64,000 nt of DNA from Lachnospiraceae bacterium oral taxon 500 (GCA_002999035.1 CP027241.1:1429001-1493000), one strand, 5' to 3'. Shown: positions 25,320-36,308, counted from the first letter of the stretch. Numbers and translations are program-made. The notes: generated by a model not told the origin, from the sequence alone.

Positions 25320-25802
25320 AAGAGTTTCCGGGAAAAGTAAATTTATAGGCTGATAGACGCATCAATTTCAGTATAATCATAGGCATAAAACAGCAGGACT
25401 TTAGTTGCACAAAAAGAAATTAAACTTTCTTTTTGGATAATAAGTCAGATAAAGATTGTTTTTAATCTTTTTTCATGTTATCATTAATCAGATTTTAATA
25501 ATCCGCTGGGAACAGCGGATTCACTTTCTTGTGTTTGTCTAAATGTTTAAGTTTGTTTCTTTATCGCTTTTGTTTGGCATTTGATGCCAGTTGATAAAGC
25601 AAAAGGTTCACCGGCAGAAAGTGAAAAGGCTGATTTGACAAAGAAAGCTTTTGCAGGCAGATAAGGAGGCGACGGACAATGAAGGCAATCGGTGGACATT
25701 CGTGAGGCCGTGTTAGAAACGTAGTCAAAGAGAAATATGCCAAATGAAAATCGGTATCAGGGGGAATTGGTGAAAATCAAGGCATGAAGAAAGGAAAAGG
25801 AT
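25320..25802. other. Intergenic region between the two chemoreceptors
   Basis: There is no gene in ~480 bases. It carries a hairpin AATCCGCT/AGCGGATT (25500-25521) of terminator type with a weak T-tract. The leader of the second receptor is purine-rich. Confidence 0.5.
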
Positions 25803-27893
25803 ATGAAAAAAGGAAAAAATGGTTCGATTGGTGTAAGATTAAGCATTATAGTAGCGGTGGCGTTGACGGTTATTTTGGGCTTAAAGACGGTATATGATGC
25901 CGTCAATTCCTACAGGACGGAAATGAGCGCCAATGAAAAGATTGAGATGGAGAAGACCAGAAAGCTGGCGCGGGAGGCGGAGGCAGTTTTTGCGTCCATG
26001 TATCAAAGTATGAGCGATGTTTATATTATGGTAGATGAATGCTTGAATTTGCCGGTTCAGGATAGAAAGCGAGATTTTATTATCAGCTGTCTGTCGGAGA
26101 TTACCCAAAAAAATGCGGAAGTCGATGGCTTGGGCGTGATGTTTGAACCGAATAAGTTTGACGGCAAGGATAATACCTACGGCCGGTTTACGGTATATGC
26201 TGAATTAGCTGACGGCAACATCAAACTGTTGGACCTTCAACCGGACGGACGTGATTGGTACAATCGGCCGATGAGGGAGAAGAAGGTTATTATTTTGCCG
26301 CCGTATGATTACGAGGGACAGCTGCTGACGAGCATGGCTACGCCGATTATCCGCAACGGCGAGGCCATTGGCGTAGTTAGTGTTATTATTAATTTAAACA
26401 ATTTGCAAAACAGAATCAATGCAATTGAAGGCAATTCGGCCGACAGCGCCAAGCTGATTATTGCCAATGACGGCACGATGGTAGCCAATTCCGTAGATGC
26501 CGGTATGAACGCGCAAAACCTGTTGGTCAAATCACCGGAGATCAGAGAATATATCCAGCAGATATCGAATTATCAGGAAGTGAATACGGAAAAGGAATCA
26601 ACGGTGACGGGAGTTTACTCTAAGATTATTGCCGTGCCGATCAATATTCAGGGGGTGGCTGATAATTGGATGTATCAATCCGTCAACACCATGAGCAGCT
26701 TTACCAAGAATGCCAAACACAGTCTGTGGGTGGCGATTGGCGTCAATCTGGGCGTGATTGTGCTGATGATTGTGTTGATATACTTTTTAATTAGAAAAAT
26801 GATTGGGATTCCGGTTGGGCTGACACAAAAAGCGATGGGAAAAATGGCGGAATATGATTTTGACCTGTCGGCCGAGCATGATTTGGCGGCTAAGTATCGC
26901 AGCAACAATGATGAAATTGGTGCGATGCTGCGCAGTATAGAAACGATGACGACAAACCTTAGGACGTTAATTGGATCCATTTCTGCCAATACGCAAAACG
27001 TAGCGGCGACAGCGGAAGAATTGACGGCCACAGCCGAAAATACTGCCGGCTCGGCCGGTGAAGTGGCGACGGCGGTTAACAATATCGCTCAGGGGGCAAC
27101 AGCACAGGCCGAGGATACGCAAAGTGCCTCCCAAAGCGTGGAAACATCAAATCATCTGCTGACGGAAATGATTCAGATTTTGCAGGAATTATCGGCGGCG
27201 ACCGACACGATTGACCGGAAAAAAGAAGAGGGAAATAAGAGTTTAGCTGAATTGGCGCAGGCTTCCGAGGAAAATAAAAAGGTATCGCATCAAATCAGCG
27301 ATGTCATTATGGAAAACAGCAAGAGTGCTGAAAAAATCTCGGCAGCCAGCGATATGATTCAGGCAATTTCCGATCAGACCAATTTACTGGCGCTAAATGC
27401 GGCAATTGAAGCAGCCAGAGCCGGAGAGGCCGGCAAGGGCTTTGCCGTGGTAGCTGAGGAGATTCGGAAGTTAGCTGAGCAGTCAGCCGGATTTACCGAA
27501 GAGATCCGCAAGGTGATTGAGGAGCTAAAGAGTAAATCCGAAAGTGCGGTGGGGATTATGAAGTCAGTTGAAAATGTGATTGCCAATCAGGACGAGAAAA
27601 TGGCGGAAACCGGCGATAGGTTCAGCGAGATTTCGCAGGCGGTCGAAAGCAGCAAGCAGATTGTGGCTAATATCAATGCTTCTTCGCAGCGGATGGAAGC
27701 GGAAAATCAAAACGTAGTCAGAGTAGTCGAAAGCCTGTCGGCGATTGCCGAGGAAAACGCGGCGACGACCGAGGAAGCGGCGGCGGCGGTGGATTCACAG
27801 ACTCAGTCGATTCACAATATTTCCAGCGCCAGCGAAAATCTGTCTACGATTGCGGTCGAGCTTCAGGACGAGGTTTCCAAGTTTAAGTTCTAA
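25803..27893 (+). CDS. Methyl-accepting chemotaxis protein (intact paralogue)
   Basis: A 696-residue transmembrane chemoreceptor. Order: basic start, TM1 (~10-28), dCache-like periplasmic-type sensor (~30-300), TM2 ([15 protein letters not shown], ~312-328), HAMP (~330-385) and a long cytosolic MCP domain. The CheA/CheW-binding tip is [23 protein letters not shown]. The C-terminus ends DEVSKFKF with no pentapeptide tether. It is highly similar to the interrupted copy over the whole length. The sensor parts differ more than the signalling parts, so the two probably bind related ligands. ATG 25803 follows AAAGGAAAAGGAT. Confidence 0.94.
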   Translation: MKKGKNGSIGVRLSIIVAVALTVILGLKTVYDAVNSYRTEMSANEKIEMEKTRKLAREAEAVFASMYQSMSDVYIMVDECLNLPVQDRKRDFIISCLSEITQKNAEVDGLGVMFEPNKFDGKDNTYGRFTVYAELADGNIKLLDLQPDGRDWYNRPMREKKVIILPPYDYEGQLLTSMATPIIRNGEAIGVVSVIINLNNLQNRINAIEGNSADSAKLIIANDGTMVANSVDAGMNAQNLLVKSPEIREYIQQISNYQEVNTEKESTVTGVYSKIIAVPINIQGVADNWMYQSVNTMSSFTKNAKHSLWVAIGVNLGVIVLMIVLIYFLIRKMIGIPVGLTQKAMGKMAEYDFDLSAEHDLAAKYRSNNDEIGAMLRSIETMTTNLRTLIGSISANTQNVAATAEELTATAENTAGSAGEVATAVNNIAQGATAQAEDTQSASQSVETSNHLLTEMIQILQELSAATDTIDRKKEEGNKSLAELAQASEENKKVSHQISDVIMENSKSAEKISAASDMIQAISDQTNLLALNAAIEAARAGEAGKGFAVVAEEIRKLAEQSAGFTEEIRKVIEELKSKSESAVGIMKSVENVIANQDEKMAETGDRFSEISQAVESSKQIVANINASSQRMEAENQNVVRVVESLSAIAEENAATTEEAAAAVDSQTQSIHNISSASENLSTIAVELQDEVSKFKF

Positions 27894-27917
27894 AAGCTTC
27901 TGGTTTTTATGAAAAGC

Positions 27918-27962
27918 AAAAACCCGTTCTTATCAGCCATAGGGCTGAAAGAGCGGGTTTTG
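27918..27962 (+). terminator. Terminator after the intact chemoreceptor
   Basis: AAAAACCCG (27918-27926) pairs with CGGGTTTT (27954-27961), with an inner CAGCC/GGCTG stem; it is followed by T and lies 25 bases after the stop. Confidence 0.8.
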
Positions 27963-28013
27963 TGATGATAGGAATGTTTTATAAATCTTCTGGCTATTTT
28001 TTGGGGCTTGTGC

Positions 28014-28019
28014 TATAAT
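28014..28019 (+). promoter_or_regulatory. Extended -10 promoter of glnS
   Basis: TGCTATAAT (extended -10, TATAAT at 28014-28019) with only a poor -35 (TGGCTA) 17 bases upstream. The dispersed hairpin repeat lies between it and the gene. Confidence 0.5.
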
Positions 28020-28047
28020 GATTTCAGATTTGACTGATAATAAAACG

Positions 28048-28138
28048 TTCCAGTTCAGGCAAGCCAGACAAGCCGCTTGTAATTCGCTGAAAGCAAGCTT
28101 TCCCGTCGTATCAAGTATCGTGCTTGCCTGAACTGGAA
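28048..28138. repeat. Dispersed hairpin repeat, copy A (glnS leader)
   Basis: Perfect 17-bp terminal inverted repeat TTCCAGTTCAGGCAAGC (28048-28064) and its complement (28122-28138). The shared core GAAAGCAAGCTTTC lies at 28089-28102. It falls in the presumed leader of glnS, 23 bases before the start codon. Confidence 0.85.
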
Positions 28139-28161
28139 AACAAACTGGGAGGTTTGAGCAA

Positions 28162-29796
28162 ATGGAAGAATCCAAAAACTTTATCGAGCATATTATTGAC
28201 GCCGATTTGGCGAGCGGCAGGGTGAAAGAGGTGGTTACCCGCTTTCCGCCGGAGCCGAACGGCTTTCTGCATATCGGCCACTGCAAAGCAATCATCACCA
28301 ATTACAATATGGCCAAAAAGTATAACGGCAAGTTTAATCTGCGCTTTGACGATACGGATCCTTCCAAGGAAAAGATGGAATATGTCGAAAGCATCAAAGA
28401 AGATCTGCACTGGCTGGGAGCCGATTACGGCGACCGGGAGTACAAGGCATCATCGTATTTTGATGCGCTGTACGAGGCGGCGCTGCGCCTGATAAAAAAA
28501 GGCGTTGCCTATGTCGATGACCTTTCGCCGGAGCAGATTAAGGAATACCGGGGCACATTGACCGAGCCCGGTAAAAACAGTCCCTGCCGCAATCGGTCGA
28601 TTGAGGAAAACTTAGAATTATTTGAAAGAATGCGTCAGGGCGAGTTCCCGGATGGGGCAAAAGTGCTGCGGGCCAAAGTTGATATGGCTTCGCCCAATAT
28701 GAATATGCGTGACCCGGCAATTTACCGGATTTTGCACAAAGACCATTATGCTACCGGCGATAAATGGAAGATTTATCCGCTGTATGACTTTGCCCATCCG
28801 ATTGAGGACGCGGTTGAGGGGGTTACCCATTCCCTGTGTGGCTTGGAATTTGAAGATCACCGGCCGATTTACAACTGGTTCTTAGAGCAGCTGGAGTGGC
28901 CGAATGCGCCGCAGCAAATTGAGTTTGCGGAGTTGGCGCTGACCAATACGGTTCTGGGCAAGCGCCGGATTCGGCCTTTGGTGGAGGCCGGTGTCATTGA
29001 CGGCTGGGATGATCCGCGTCTGGCAACGATTAAGGGTCTGCGCCGCCGGGGTTATACCAAAGAATCGCTGTACAGCTTTTTTGAAATGACCGGACTTTCT
29101 AAGAGCAAGAGCTTAGTTGATATTTCCATGCTTGAGCATGCTCTGCGGGAAGATTTGAAGTTAAAAACACCGCGTCTGATGGCAGTGCTTGACCCGATTA
29201 AGGTAGTGATTACCAACTGGGAAAAGGGCCGGGTGGAATGGCTGGATGCGCCGAATAATTTGGAAAATGAAGCGCTGGGGCAAAGAAAAGTTCCGTTTAC
29301 CGGTGAACTTTACATTGAAGCCGAGGACTTTATGGAAGAAGCGCCCAATAAGAAATACAAGCGCTTGGTCAAAGGCGATGAGGTCCGGCTGATGTATGCT
29401 TATTTTATTCGCTGTAATGAAGTGGTGCGTGATGAAGCCGGCAATATTGTTGAGCTGCGCTGTACCTATGATCCGGAAACCAAAAGCGGAAGCGGCTTTG
29501 AGGGACGAAAGCCGCGTGGTACGATTCATTGGGTTTCGATGACGGAGGGCGTGGAGGTAGAAATCCGGCAGTACGGTTACTTATTTGAAACAACTGAAGA
29601 AGGCGAGCCGAAAATCAATGAAAATTCATTGACCGTTTTCCCGCATGCCAAGATGGAGCCGTATATTAAGCAGTTGAAAAAAGAAGATAAGATGCAGTTG
29701 ATTCGCTTGGGCTATTATAATGTCGATCCTAAGGACAGCAGCCAGGAGCGAATGATATTAAATGAAGCGGTTTCTTTAAAATCATCTTATAAATAA
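28162..29796 (+). CDS. glnS: Glutaminyl-tRNA synthetase
   Basis: A 544-residue class I synthetase charging tRNA-Gln with glutamine. The HIGH motif is in PPEPNGFLHIGH (29-40). The Gln-specific RFDDTDPSKE and the GWDDPRL..IKGLRRRGYT box are present. The C-terminal half is the two-beta-barrel anticodon-binding domain, ending in the conserved EIRQYGYLFET region. The KMSKS position reads VLGKRR (264-269) where most enzymes have V-(L/M)-SKR, so the Ser is Gly. Many Bacillota lack this enzyme and use GatCAB; its presence is informative. Start ATG 28162 follows GGGAGG. Confidence 0.94.
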   Translation: MEESKNFIEHIIDADLASGRVKEVVTRFPPEPNGFLHIGHCKAIITNYNMAKKYNGKFNLRFDDTDPSKEKMEYVESIKEDLHWLGADYGDREYKASSYFDALYEAALRLIKKGVAYVDDLSPEQIKEYRGTLTEPGKNSPCRNRSIEENLELFERMRQGEFPDGAKVLRAKVDMASPNMNMRDPAIYRILHKDHYATGDKWKIYPLYDFAHPIEDAVEGVTHSLCGLEFEDHRPIYNWFLEQLEWPNAPQQIEFAELALTNTVLGKRRIRPLVEAGVIDGWDDPRLATIKGLRRRGYTKESLYSFFEMTGLSKSKSLVDISMLEHALREDLKLKTPRLMAVLDPIKVVITNWEKGRVEWLDAPNNLENEALGQRKVPFTGELYIEAEDFMEEAPNKKYKRLVKGDEVRLMYAYFIRCNEVVRDEAGNIVELRCTYDPETKSGSGFEGRKPRGTIHWVSMTEGVEVEIRQYGYLFETTEEGEPKINENSLTVFPHAKMEPYIKQLKKEDKMQLIRLGYYNVDPKDSSQERMILNEAVSLKSSYK

Positions 29797-29838
29797 GGGG
29801 CTTTCCCATGTTCTGCAAAACTAGAACAGTCTTTTTTA

Positions 29839-29887
29839 GGCAGACCGCCCGCCCGGGCAGAAGTGCGTAGCACTTCGATCAGGGGAA
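29839..29887 (-). repeat. Structured repeat family 2, copy 1
   Basis: On the minus strand this ~50-base unit begins TTTCCCCTG and contains the hairpin GAAGTGCTACGCACTTC, then CTGCCCGGGC. It aligns with 60430-60478. The stem differs by a paired T-A for C-G exchange, and the loops TAC/TAT differ. Confidence 0.75.
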
Positions 29888-29988
29888 ATTGAGTAAATAA
29901 GGGAGCTTTCTCCGGCGGACTGGGCAGCTTGGTGCGCCTGTGCCGAAAGCAAAGTTTCGGTAAAGAAAAGCTGAGTAAATAACAAGAG

Positions 29989-30024
29989 GCCGCTGGTTTT
30001 AAGACGATGAATCAGCGGCTTTTC
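29989..30024 (+). terminator. Probable terminator after glnS
   Basis: GCCGCTG (29989-29995) pairs with CAGCGGC (30013-30019), followed by TTTTC. The rest of 29797-30135 holds structured repeat family 2 and a degenerate copy of the first repeat family (about 30045-30110), and no gene. Confidence 0.5.
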
Positions 30025-30135
30025 GACTGTCGGAAGCATAAGTGATAAAAAGCAAGAATTTCGGTCGTATCAAGCCTAAATATCTTTGCCAGAGTTGTAA
30101 CAGAAAACGAGTGCGACTGAAAAAGGGAGAAAAAA

Positions 30136-30903
30136 ATGAAAGTAATTGAAGTACGCTATAAGGAAAAAGACGAAAAACTGCCGGAATGGCTGTATCGTAA
30201 GCAAATGACCTGTCCAGTCTGTAAGCGTACCTTTCTTGACAGTTATCCCCGCTATACGAGACTGCGGGTGGAATATGTGGAACCGGATTTACGGCCGCAT
30301 TATGTGTCGGATATTTTGCCGTTTGGCTATGATGTAACCGTTTGTTTTAACTGCGGTTACAGTATGCTGACAGACCGTTATGAAGAGGTCGGTGAAAAAC
30401 AGAGACAATCGTTGCGGGAAAAGATTTTGCCTAAGTTTCAACCCCGGAATTATCCGCTGCTTTTGACTCGCGAGCAGTCGGAGGAGCGCTATAAGCTGGC
30501 GCAGCTGTCCGGTCAGGTTATGGACTTAAAGGCTTCCGAATGGGCCTATCTGATGCTGCACATTGCCTGGTTTTATAAAAAGACCGCTGAGGGCGAATGG
30601 ATGGAGGCGAATGATAAGGTCGATTTGGGGGAGGAAACCCTGAAATATTATAAAGCAGCGGCTAAGAGCTTTGCTGAGGCCTATATCGGCGAAGATTTCC
30701 CAATCCGAGGAATGAATGATTTAACCTTGGCTTATTTGGAAGCCGTACTCTTTTACCGGATCGGCAATATGGAAGAAAGCGAAAAATGGCTGCGGGAATG
30801 TATGACCAAACGGGAGTTCAGTGCTTATGAAAATAGAAGGGTAAAAGAAAAAGTGCTGGCGCTGAAAGAAATTTTAAGTGCCGAAAGAAAAGCATCAGAA
30901 TAA
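30136..30903 (+). CDS. DUF2225 family protein
   Basis: A 255-residue protein with two zinc-ribbon-like CxxC pairs (CPVC at ~25-28 and CFNC at ~72-75). The GYDVTVCFNCGYSML motif defines DUF2225. A mostly helical C-terminal half with TPR-like packing follows (AYLEAVLFYRIGNMEESEKWLRECM). No known function; it is widespread as a single gene in Clostridia. It is monocistronic here, ahead of groES. Start ATG 30136 follows AAAGGGAG. Confidence 0.85.
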   Translation: MKVIEVRYKEKDEKLPEWLYRKQMTCPVCKRTFLDSYPRYTRLRVEYVEPDLRPHYVSDILPFGYDVTVCFNCGYSMLTDRYEEVGEKQRQSLREKILPKFQPRNYPLLLTREQSEERYKLAQLSGQVMDLKASEWAYLMLHIAWFYKKTAEGEWMEANDKVDLGEETLKYYKAAAKSFAEAYIGEDFPIRGMNDLTLAYLEAVLFYRIGNMEESEKWLRECMTKREFSAYENRRVKEKVLALKEILSAERKASE

Positions 30904-31084
30904 AGCTTTTTTAAATAGAGGCAGCGGCAGACTTTGACCGGAAAGCGGCAGGAAGGTGCTGCCCGAAAAAAGAGAATAAATAAAGAAAATATAAAACTGC
31001 TTAAAACTTTGAAAATAGAGAAAAAAAGAGAAAAACAAAGAAAAATAAAGAAAAACGGAGATTTCATATATTTTTTGACGTTTT

Positions 31085-31113
31085 TTGAACTTGCCAATTT
31101 CATTGATTTTATA
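31085..31113 (+). promoter_or_regulatory. Promoter of groESL
   Basis: TTGAAC (31085-31090), 17-base spacer, TTTATA (31108-31113), placing the start of transcription at the CIRCE element. Confidence 0.6.
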
Positions 31114-31127
31114 TAAACTAAAGACAC

Positions 31128-31154
31128 TTAGCACTCGATGGAAATGAGTGCTAA
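31128..31154. promoter_or_regulatory. CIRCE operator (HrcA site)
   Basis: Perfect TTAGCACTC-N9-GAGTGCTAA (31128-31136, 31146-31154). This is the classical heat-shock operator bound by HrcA, directly downstream of the promoter and 31 bases before groES. Confidence 0.97.
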
Positions 31155-31184
31155 CAAAAAAGAAAAAGCTTAGGAGGAGTTATC

Positions 31185-31472
31185 ATGAATTTAAAGCCAC
31201 TTACAGACAGAGTTGTATTAAAGCAAGTTGAAGCCGAAGAAACTACGGCATCCGGTATTATTTTAACAGGCGATGCCAAAGAAAAACCGCAGGAAGCGAT
31301 TGTTTTGGCAGTCGGCCCCGGCGGAATCGTTGACGGCAAGGAAGTAAAAATGGAAGTGAAAGTCAATGACCGGGTTATTTATTCCAAATATGCCGGAACG
31401 GATGTCAAGATCAAAGGCGAGGAATTAAAAATTGTTCGGCAGTCCGATATTTTAGCGATTGTGGAAGGCTAA
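31185..31472 (+). CDS. groES: Co-chaperonin GroES
   Basis: A 95-residue lid subunit (heptamer) of the chaperonin. Typical LKPLTDRVVLKQVEAEETTASGIIL opening, the mobile loop, the YSKYAGTDVKIKGEELKIV strand and the terminal ILAIVE. The strong ribosome site TAGGAGG precedes ATG 31185. It is in an HrcA/CIRCE-controlled operon with groEL. Confidence 0.97.
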   Translation: MNLKPLTDRVVLKQVEAEETTASGIILTGDAKEKPQEAIVLAVGPGGIVDGKEVKMEVKVNDRVIYSKYAGTDVKIKGEELKIVRQSDILAIVEG

Positions 31473-31540
31473 GCCTTTAAAATAAAACAGAACCAAGGCT
31501 TTGGAAAGCTGAAGATAACATATCTACTTTTCCCGCATGA

Positions 31541-31556
31541 CCCGGCTGCAGCCGGG
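31541..31556 (+). other. GC-rich hairpin in the groES-groEL gap
   Basis: The perfect palindrome CCCGGCTGCAGCCGGG lies in the 141-base intercistronic space and is followed by AAAAAAGG rather than a T-run. It is more likely an mRNA stability or processing element than a terminator for groES. Confidence 0.5.
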
Positions 31557-31595
31557 AAAAAAGGACGATAAGTCCGGGAAAACGGAATCACATAA

Positions 31596-33242
<1,647 letters not shown>

Positions 33243-33281
33243 GAAAAGTGTAAGAAAAAGCAAGAAAAAAGAATAAAACCA

Positions 33282-33318
33282 AAGCACGCAGAGCCTTTCG
33301 GCAAAGCGTGCTTTTTGC
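33282..33318. terminator. Bidirectional terminator between groEL and the metal ATPase
   Basis: AAAGCACGC (33282-33290) pairs with GCGTGCTTT (33307-33315), flanked by A-rich and T-rich tracts usable on both strands for the two convergent genes. Confidence 0.8.
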
Positions 33319-33338
33319 TGCGGTTCAGGTCAGAAATG

Positions 33339-35240
33339 CTATCCGTTTTGCGGCTGGCGGAAGTTGAAATACATGCTTCGGGTTGCGTTCAGAACGGCGA
33401 GGATGGTTACGCCGACATCCGCAAAAACGGCGGCCCACATATTGGCGAATCCGAGAGCACCCAAAATTAGAACCAGACTCTTGACACCGATAGCGAGCCA
33501 AATATTCTCTTTGACAATGCGGAGGCATTTTCTGGAGATGCGGATGGCCATTGGGATTTTATAAGGGTCATCATCCATCAGGACAACGTCTGCCGCTTCG
33601 ATTGCGGCATCGCTGCCTACACCGCCCATTGCAATGCCGATATCAGCCCGGGACAGAACCGGCGCATCATTCATTCCGTCGCCGACGAAAGCCAGCCTTT
33701 CTCTTTTATTTTTTCTGGCTGCAAGCAGCGTTTCCACCTTGCTGACCTTATCCTGCGGCAGAAGTTCGCTGTGGATTTCATCAACTCCCAGCTGCCGGCC
33801 GACACCCTCGGCCACATCTTTGGTATCGCCGGTCAGCATAATGGTTTTGCGTACGCCATGCTTTTTCAGTTCCTTGATGGCGGCCCGGCTGTGTTCTTTG
33901 AGCGCATCGGCAATCACGATATGTCCGACATAGGTACCGTTGATGGCGACATGAATAATCGTGCCGATATGGTCGCAGGGCTTCCATGCCGCACCGATGG
34001 AATCCATCATTTTGGAATTACCAACGCAGACCGTATCGCCGTTGACCGCCGCCCGGATGCCGTGTCCGACAATTTCCTCTACATTTTCCACGCTGCAGCT
34101 GTCTTGTTCATTCGGATAGGCATCGCGCAGCGATTGGGCAATCGGATGAGTTGAGAAGCGTTCAACATGAGCGGCTAAATGGAGCAGCTTTTCCTGATCA
34201 ATGATTTCGGGGTGGATGACGGTGACACGGAATGTTCCCTTTGTCAGGGTGCCGGTTTTGTCAAACACAATGGTTCTGACCTCCGACAGTGTCTCCATAT
34301 AATTGGAGCCTTTGACCAGAATGCCCTGTTTGCTGGCGCCGCCAAGTCCGGCAAAAAAGGACAGCGGGATGGAAACGACCAGTGCGCAGGGACAGCTGAT
34401 AATCAGAAAGGTAAGTGCCCGGTAAAGCCACTCGCCCCACAGCGGCCGGCCGCCGGTCAGTGTCAGAAATACCGGAGGAAGAATGGCAAGCGCCGCGGCA
34501 GCATACACTACGATCGGGGTGTAAACCCGGGCAAACTTGGTAATAAAATCTTCCGACTTGGATTTGCGGGAACTGGCATCCTCAATCAGTTCCAGAATCT
34601 TAGATGCGGTTGATTCGCCGAACTCTTTGGTTGTCCTGACCTTGAGCAGTCCGTTTAAATTGATGCTGCCGGAAAGAATCTCGGAGCCTTTTTCCACGTC
34701 TCGGGGCAGAGATTCGCCGGTCAGCGCGGCTGTATTCAGGGAGGAACGCCCGGTCAGTACGATACCGTCCAGCGGCACTTTTTCACCGGGTTTAATGACA
34801 ATGACGGAACCGATTTCGACATCATCTGGGTCGACCTGCGTGAGTGTTCCGCCAGCGTCCTCGATATTAGCATAATCCGGTGCAATATCCATCAGATCGG
34901 AAATGCTCTTGCGGCTTTTGCCGACCGCATAACTCTGGAACCATTCGCCCACCTGATAAAAAAGCATAACAGCAATCGCTTCCACATAGTCGCCGCTCCG
35001 ATAAAGAGCAAGAACAATGGCGCCGACAGTCGCGATTGCCATCAGCAGGCTTTCGTCAAAGGGCTGCCGATTGACGATCCCTTTCCCGGCCTTGATTAAG
35101 ATGTCATATCCGATCAGCAGATACGGAATCAGATACAGGCCGAACTTTACCGTTCCCTGCGCCGGTACAAAATGCAGGATAAGCATTAGGGCTGTCGTGC
35201 TGCCGATCCGGATCAGATTTTTCTTTTGTTTTTTATTCAC
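33339..35240 (-). CDS. Heavy-metal (Cd/Zn/Co-type) P1B ATPase
   Basis: A 633-residue efflux ATPase. The metal-site CPC lies in the membrane motif ISCPCALVVSIP. The phosphorylation site is VFDKTGTLTKG, and the hinge is GDGMNDAPVLSRADIGIAMG. HP in VERFSTHPIAQ marks the P1B nucleotide domain. The residues around CPC and the last helices (IWLAIGVKSLVLILGALG, with the Lys before SLVLILG) fit the Zn/Cd/Pb subgroup. The usual N-terminal HMA domain is missing: the protein starts almost at the first membrane helix (NLIRIGSTTALMLIL). A separate 73-residue HMA protein is encoded just upstream, so the metal-binding domain is supplied in trans. Start 35240 after AAGGGGTGA. Confidence 0.94.
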   Translation of the reverse strand: MNKKQKKNLIRIGSTTALMLILHFVPAQGTVKFGLYLIPYLLIGYDILIKAGKGIVNRQPFDESLLMAIATVGAIVLALYRSGDYVEAIAVMLFYQVGEWFQSYAVGKSRKSISDLMDIAPDYANIEDAGGTLTQVDPDDVEIGSVIVIKPGEKVPLDGIVLTGRSSLNTAALTGESLPRDVEKGSEILSGSINLNGLLKVRTTKEFGESTASKILELIEDASSRKSKSEDFITKFARVYTPIVVYAAAALAILPPVFLTLTGGRPLWGEWLYRALTFLIISCPCALVVSIPLSFFAGLGGASKQGILVKGSNYMETLSEVRTIVFDKTGTLTKGTFRVTVIHPEIIDQEKLLHLAAHVERFSTHPIAQSLRDAYPNEQDSCSVENVEEIVGHGIRAAVNGDTVCVGNSKMMDSIGAAWKPCDHIGTIIHVAINGTYVGHIVIADALKEHSRAAIKELKKHGVRKTIMLTGDTKDVAEGVGRQLGVDEIHSELLPQDKVSKVETLLAARKNKRERLAFVGDGMNDAPVLSRADIGIAMGGVGSDAAIEAADVVLMDDDPYKIPMAIRISRKCLRIVKENIWLAIGVKSLVLILGALGFANMWAAVFADVGVTILAVLNATRSMYFNFRQPQNG

Positions 35241-35259
35241 GCTGGTTCACCCCTTATGA

Positions 35260-35481
35260 TTATTCATAAAAAACCTCGCAGTCAGCTTCTACTTTCTTGC
35301 AGTTGTTTCTGACATTTTTCATAACTTCCGTTTCATTTGCTCCGTCTTCAAACTCGACTTTCATTTTCAAGGTCATAAAGTTTACGGCCACGTCCTTAAC
35401 ACCGGCTGTTTTCTTAGCTGCTAATTCCATCTTGTCGGCGCAGGCGGCGCAGTCAACATCAATTTTATAGCTTTTCTTCAT
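35260..35481 (-). CDS. HMA-domain metal-binding protein
   Basis: A 73-residue ferredoxin-like metallochaperone with the motif DCAACADKME (CxxC) and the VKDVAVNFMTLKMKVEFE strands. It resembles the N-terminal domain of CadA-type ATPases. It is 19 bases upstream of the truncated-type ATPase on the same strand and is likely its metal-delivering or sensing partner. Start 35481 after GAAAGGAGA. Confidence 0.9.
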   Translation of the reverse strand: MKKSYKIDVDCAACADKMELAAKKTAGVKDVAVNFMTLKMKVEFEDGANETEVMKNVRNNCKKVEADCEVFYE

Positions 35482-35546
35482 GATAATCTCTCCTTTCGGC
35501 GGCGGATTATATTTTATAATTAAGCAATCATTTAATTGTTATCTAT

Positions 35547-35575
35547 ATATTAACCTACATTGTAATGATTGTCAA
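35547..35575 (-). promoter_or_regulatory. Promoter of the HMA-ATPase operon with AT-rich palindromes
   Basis: On the minus strand TTGACA (35575-35570), 17 bases, TAATAT (35552-35547). An imperfect palindrome AAGCAATCATTTAATTGTT lies just downstream and AATGAT/ATCATT brackets the -35. Both are candidate sites for the divergent ArsR-type repressor. Confidence 0.65.
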
Positions 35576-35639
35576 TATCATTTTAAAATTTGATGATACA
35601 GAGATCATACAGTTTTAAGATAGATGCTCGTAGTTTACT

Positions 35640-35745
35640 TTCAGCAAATTATGAGTACAGGCGTTAAACCACTATGTATTGATATTTCCTATGAAAGTAA
35701 ACTTTATGTTTGGATTACCTGTTAATACCTGCTTGCCGGAACGGT
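35640..35745. repeat. Degenerate dispersed hairpin repeat, copy near arsR-type gene
   Basis: Contains GCGTTAAA (left end type), GAAAGTAAACTTTA (core type) and TTAATACCTGCTTGCCGGAAC (right end, equal to copy D in most positions). Pairing of the arms is poor. Confidence 0.5.
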
Positions 35746-35899
35746 AACAAAGTATTTGACACCGATAACATTTGATGTATAATCAAGCTATTAACTCAGT
35801 TTCCCATCTTTGTCAAAGTCAGGTCATGTGCCTGTATAAAAAAGGGAGTTTTTGATAGGGAAAGTTGAGCGATCAATTTTAAATGCAGGAGTATTTATA

Positions 35900-36268
35900 A
35901 TGAAAGAAATAAAATTACCTCACCAGCATCATTCCGAAGAAGAAAATAGGGCAATTCTTGAAAAGATACCTGACGAAAAGACTATTTCCGCGGTAGCGGA
36001 CGCAATGAAGCATCTCGGTGACCCGACGCGGCTTCGCATTTTCTGGCTGCTTTGTCATACGGAGGAATGCGTGATTGATATTGCGGCGCTGGTTTCCATG
36101 TCATCGCCGGCGGTATCGCATCATCTCCGCATTTTAAAGACAGCCGGGCTGGCATCCGTCCGCCGTGACGGCAAAGAAGTATATTACAAAGCGGTTGATT
36201 CTCCGATGGTTCGTCAGCTTCATGATACCATTGAAGAAATTGCCGAAATTCATTGCCCCGGGAAATAA
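35900..36268 (+). CDS. ArsR/SmtB-family metal-sensing repressor
   Basis: A ~122-residue winged-helix repressor. It has the ArsR core LGDPTRLRIFWLLCHTEECVIDIAALVSMSSPAVSHHLRILKTAGLASVRRDGKEVYYKA. The helix-3 Cys in TEECV and the alpha-5 His/Glu-rich segment (LHDTIEEIAEIHC) are candidate metal ligands. An N-terminal HQHH tract adds more. ATG 35900 with GCAGGAG upstream is preferred over the earlier in-frame start at 35852. It is divergent from the HMA-ATPase operon, which it most likely represses until Cd/Zn binds. Confidence 0.9.
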   Translation: MKEIKLPHQHHSEEENRAILEKIPDEKTISAVADAMKHLGDPTRLRIFWLLCHTEECVIDIAALVSMSSPAVSHHLRILKTAGLASVRRDGKEVYYKAVDSPMVRQLHDTIEEIAEIHCPGK

Positions 36269-36308
36269 TGGTTGATTTTAAGGAATGGAACGAAGAAACG
36301 AGGGAAAA

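Noticed and set aside
31541-31556. Terminator between groES and groEL
   Set aside because: The hairpin is followed by A-rich rather than T-rich sequence, and no separate groEL promoter is evident.
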